A DNA stretch of 52,264 nt, from the NCBI GenBank assembly GCA_030949945.1, contig JAUZRZ010000063.1, positions 1 through 52,264 of the forward strand. The letters run 5' to 3'. This DNA is from Sulfurimonas sp. (GTDB taxonomy: Bacteria; Campylobacterota; Campylobacteria; Campylobacterales; Sulfurimonadaceae). Made by a program: the position numbers and the translations under genes. How positions within the stretch are numbered: position 1 is the first letter of the stretch; each line of letters begins with the position of its first letter. Positions 49,510 through 52,264 of the stretch are shown here, piece by piece. A model generated the notes under the pieces. It searched no databases. It was not told the origin of the DNA and was given only the letters and a program-made list of their open reading frames with translations.

Positions 49510-49576
49510 TAGCTTTAGGGGGTTGTAGGGACAAAGCTTGTCCCTGCGATTATAATGGGCTTTGCTCATTATAATC
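49510..49576 (+). repeat. intergenic double-hairpin repeat, copy 2
   Basis: Starts TAGCTTTAGGGGG. Hairpins: AGGGACAA/TTGTCCCT (49527-49545) and TATAATGGGC/GCTCATTATA (49551-49573, loop TTT, one G-U pair). About 80 percent identical by eye to copy 1 up to the second stem, where paired bases change together. Lies between convergent genes and could also serve as their terminator. Confidence 0.75.
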
Positions 49577-49587
49577 TATGATATGAT

Positions 49588-50526
49588 TTAGATAAAATTC
49601 TCTATTAGTTTGTCTTTGGAACTGTTTTTAAGTAAGGCTTTAAAGTCTTGGGAACTATAAAGTGCGAGAGCAGTACTTTTAAGACTCTCTAACTCTTTTG
49701 AAAAGCCGCGTTTAGAAAAGAGGATTATCTGTGAGGGGACAATATCGAGTTTAACACACTTTTCTCGAAGTTTATGTAACTCTTTTTTGTTTATGATGTG
49801 GTTTGTCCATTTGCATTCACTCACATAAATCTTTTCATCATCAGTGATAGTTAAAATGTCTATCTCTAGATTTGCATCCCAGTAACTCCCTGAGCTTATA
49901 ATCTGTGCATCCCTGAGGTTATAGTTGAGTAAAACTTCACTTAACTCTTCAAAAACTAAACTTGTATAACTACTTAAATGTGCTTGAATATTTGTATGGA
50001 GGGTTTCATAGTTTTTCTTTTTGATGTTTGCTATTTGGGGTACTATAAAATAAAACCAGAACCGCACAAAAGGGTGAGAGAAAAGAACCTTATGAGAGAT
50101 TCTATGTCGTGCATCACGGCGTTTGAGTTTGGCAGCTGGATTTATCTCTCTTGGATGTGATTCACGAGAGTACTCCATCTGTATAAGTCCTATATCTTGA
50201 AGGTAGTTGAGTGCTCCACCTCCATTTCCATTGTTTAGACCAGCTCGCCTAAACGCAGAAAAAATTCTTCTATCACCTACTGCTAAAGCTTGAAGTAGGC
50301 GTTTATGAGAAGGCTGTGTATCTATAAGTTCTTCTATTTTTTCATTTAATGTGTCAAAGTTTTCTATTATAAGCTCTTGTATTAAAGCCTCAATAGGTTT
50401 AGATGTATCTATATCCCATCCTAAACCACCAAAAACAGAAAAGTAAGAGATTTGAGTCTCCATATCATCAGGATAGTTACGAAAATAAAATGAGCGAAAC
50501 TGCTCAAGTAGTTTATAGTTTGTCAT
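49588..50526 (-). CDS. stand-alone DUF234/PD-(D/E)XK-like protein
   Basis: 312 residues, intact. The C-terminal half matches DUF234, normally the tail of archaeal-type ATPases: SHPFVRFWFYFIVPQ, then a nuclease-like core WDANLEIDILTITDDEKIYV followed by SECKWTN (the D ... ExK arrangement). The N-terminal half holds a winged-helix-like part (RRIFSAFRRAGLNNGNGGGALNY read in two) but no Walker motifs, so the ATPase is missing. Possible DNA-binding or nuclease-like protein; role unknown. Same strand as dinB, 42 bp after it. Confidence 0.72.
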   Translation of the reverse strand: MTNYKLLEQFRSFYFRNYPDDMETQISYFSVFGGLGWDIDTSKPIEALIQELIIENFDTLNEKIEELIDTQPSHKRLLQALAVGDRRIFSAFRRAGLNNGNGGGALNYLQDIGLIQMEYSRESHPREINPAAKLKRRDARHRISHKVLFSHPFVRFWFYFIVPQIANIKKKNYETLHTNIQAHLSSYTSLVFEELSEVLLNYNLRDAQIISSGSYWDANLEIDILTITDDEKIYVSECKWTNHIINKKELHKLREKCVKLDIVPSQIILFSKRGFSKELESLKSTALALYSSQDFKALLKNSSKDKLIENFI

Positions 50527-50567
50527 AGTAGATATTGTAGCATAGATATATTTAATGAGTTACTAAC

Positions 50568-51841
50568 TTATTGCATTTCACCTCCCCATTTTAAAGTATC
50601 TATGCCATATCTTTCACGTAAAATTTGTGTCTGCTCTGTAAGAGTTCTCATTTTTTTATCATCTTCAAATCCGATGAGAGATAGCTCTTTTTTAGAGTCA
50701 CGAGTAAAACTCGAACAGGTGATACTGAGTCTTATAACCTTGAGTCTTTTTTGAGTATCGGCCTCATGAAAAAGTCTTACACATAAAGAGTCAAACTTTT
50801 TCTCAGTGAAGAGTTCTGCTATTGAGATATTTTTATGGGATTTTTGATTCATCTCATAGCTAATTCCTAAGTGAAAAACAGTAGGAATAACATCTAGTTT
50901 TAAGATGGCATAAGAGAGATGTCGTGCGAGAACATGTACTCTGCGTTTAAGTTCTCCTCTGTCATACAAAGGGTCAATAGTCCTGCTAATGCCGATAGAC
51001 TTGCGTCTGTGTGTAGTTTTTATGGGTGCATCGACTTCACCATTTATGCGTTTATAAAGCTCTTTGGCATAGGGACCCCAAGACTCAAGTGTGCCTCTGC
51101 GTTTACGAATATCACCGAGGGTGTGAATCTGAGCGGAGTGGAGTTTGTGCTTCATACTTTTACCAATTCCTGCAAAGTTCTCCACAGCTATTGGATTTAC
51201 AAAGGCATCAAAATTATACTTATCTATTATTTTAGAGCCAAAAGGTTTGGCATAAGTTGTGGCAAGTTTTGCTATGTATCTTGTAGGTGCAGCACCGATA
51301 GAGACAGGAAGCTTTAATCTCATGGAGAATTTCATGTCGCAAAGCATCTATAAACGCAGGGATGTCCGCATCCTCAACCCAGCCCGTTAAGTCCCCATAA
51401 AACTCATCTATACTTGCTTGTTCAACTAGCGGTATCTTTGTACATAAAAACTCATGGAGTTGATGAGAGAGTTTTTGATAGAGTGACATATTTGGTGCTT
51501 TTATGATGAGGTGAGGACAAAGTTGTAGTGCCTCACGGATAGTCATCGCAGTTTTAATCCCAAAAGCACGAGCCTCGTAAGAAGAGGTAGTTAAAATCCC
51601 TCTTATCTTACCATCAGCATCTCTAAAGCCATCTATGTCATCCTTCTCTTCATAAGCCTTATAAAATGTAGGCACAAAACTTCCCGTATTCTCAAAGTTT
51701 ACAGTCTGGTTTTTTGCATCTTTAGTTGAATATTTTTGTATCACTACTTCCACCAATGGCTACAGGCTTATGATTTAACTCAGGTTCTATGATGCGAGCA
51801 GCACTAACAAAAAAGCAATCTATATCTATGTGTATTTTCAT
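50568..51841 (-). CDS. dinB: Y-family DNA polymerase (Pol IV-like), frameshifted
   Basis: About 424 codons. Starts MKIHIDIDCFFVSAARIIEP (first metal-binding Asp), joins across a break near 51750 to SFVPTFYKAYEEKDD and SSYEARAFGIKTAMTIREAL, then QASIDEFYGDLTGW (catalytic Asp-Glu). A second break near 51335 leads to LPVSIGAAPTRYIAKLATTYAKP, the helix-hairpin-helix FAGIGKSMKHKLHSAQI and the little-finger domain (SIGISRTIDPLYD). Error-prone lesion bypass polymerase. C terminus SYEMN...WGGEMQ has no clear clamp-binding peptide. Confidence 0.88.
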
Positions 51842-51858
51842 TTTTTTCTTTTAAATGT

Positions 51859-51906
51859 TATAATACCAATATGAGAGGAAATTGAGAGGCTAATGCCCCT
51901 CAATTT
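51859..51906 (+). other. -10-like box followed by stem-loop
   Basis: TATAAT at 51859-51864, then a 12-position stem with one mismatch (AAATTGAGAGGC / GCCCCTCAATTT, 51879-51906, loop TAAT). Placed just upstream of the dinB start on the opposite strand. It could be the 5' hairpin of a short transcript or a terminator for something read from the left, but no plus-strand gene precedes it. Confidence 0.35.
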
Positions 51907-51911
51907 TGAAG

Positions 51912-52100
51912 ATGATTTTAAATCTTCCAAATTTAAAATCGATCTTAAGTAGAAACTTCTTCAAAAGTTCCTCCTCAAATATTGGTTTGTCCTGTATAAG
52001 TAATTATACAGGAACACTGCAATCCTACATTAAAAACTCACAAAAACTTAAAAATATGACAAATCGCAAAGTAAATGTTGATGATATTAGAAGAGTATGA
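51912..52100 (+). CDS. short open frame of unknown reality
   Basis: 62 codons from the ATG at 51912 (or 64 from TTG at 51906), ending NRKVNVDDIRRV. Composition is Lys/Ser/Asn-rich with no recognisable domain. It may be a small regulatory or toxin-antitoxin-like protein, or chance. No ribosome-binding site stands out. Confidence 0.25.
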   Translation: MILNLPNLKSILSRNFFKSSSSNIGLSCISNYTGTLQSYIKNSQKLKNMTNRKVNVDDIRRV

Positions 52101-52264
52101 ATTTAAATTAGCACTCCACTTTTATGAGCTATTTTAGTGTAAAGGAAAGCATCATCTGTATATATGTTACTATAGGTAACATTTATGAAAGGTTGATATT
52201 AACTTTATAAGGAATAAAACATCTTTTTTGAAGATATTTAGGAATTTTTGAATTAAGTGTGTAA
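52101..52264. other. right-hand end, no gene; small palindrome
   Basis: No coding frame recognised. ATGTTAC, 5-nt centre, GTAACAT at 52164-52182 is a perfect 7-bp inverted repeat, possibly an operator for a gene beginning beyond the window. Confidence 0.3.

Noticed and set aside
52164..52182. ATGTTAC...GTAACAT as another PHO box
   Set aside because: It is an inverted repeat, not phased direct repeats, and no gene or -10 box is placed to use it.
1..52264. tRNA, rRNA or CRISPR loci
   Set aside because: A by-eye search found no T-loop with matching acceptor stem, no rRNA segments and no regularly spaced 25-40 bp repeats.

Overview
The window looks like a piece of a free-living Campylobacterota chromosome, closest in style to Sulfurimonas and relatives. 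The grounds are the low G+C content, the protein style (PstSCAB-PhoU, class I glutamine synthetase without the adenylylation tyrosine, DUF2393 pair, multihaem cytochrome, TtpC/DUF3450 type TonB system) and the density of signal-transduction genes. I cannot name a species. No rRNA, tRNA, CRISPR array or insertion sequence was recognised. Many ordinary genes (leuA, glnA, purF, dinB, bioF, exbB and others) are split by single-base shifts, several in A runs, while others of 1-2 kb are intact. The simplest reading is residual indel error in the assembly, so I give merged gene spans and name each break.

Layout. 1-4981 (+): a degraded GGDEF gene, bioF, an ABC ATPase and penicillin-binding protein 1A, overlapping at ATGA junctions. 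5038-6718 (-): leuA. 6921-9843 (+): a DUF1800 lipoprotein and a DUF1501 exported protein. 9868-14211 (-): histidine kinase, glnA and an EAL-CBS-GGDEF protein.

14347-34821 is a 20-kb phosphate block, almost entirely on the minus strand: pstS, two unknown genes, pstC-pstA-pstB-phoU, a PhoB-like regulator and a PhoR-like kinase; then an OprO/OprP-type porin (+), two more PhoB-like regulators, a seven-gene TonB operon (DUF3450, TtpC-like, ExbB, ExbD, TonB, TPR protein, about 1020-residue TonB-dependent receptor) and a beta-helix lipoprotein. Six promoters in this block carry runs of 11-bp direct repeats of the form TGTAACC/TGTAATC/TGTTACC, most with a -10 box just downstream. They look like PHO boxes and tie porin, Pst transporter, regulators, TonB energiser, receptor and lipoprotein into one phosphate-starvation regulon. 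This is the best candidate here for an undescribed system: TonB-driven import across the outer membrane, switched on by phosphate limitation, next to the classical porin-plus-Pst route.

34977-37854 holds two fatty-acid desaturases flanking a VapBC-like toxin-antitoxin pair with a palindromic operator. 37970-43703 (+): ilvE, a prohibitin-family protein, hisIE, two DUF2393 genes and a two-component pair. 43754-48558 (-): five-haem cytochrome lipoprotein, radical SAM protein and purF. 48695-49496 (+): DnaJ-domain protein. 49588-51841 (-): stand-alone DUF234 protein and a Y-family DNA polymerase. Three intergenic copies of a hairpin repeat (14266, 38915, 49510) keep the same stem while its base pairs change.
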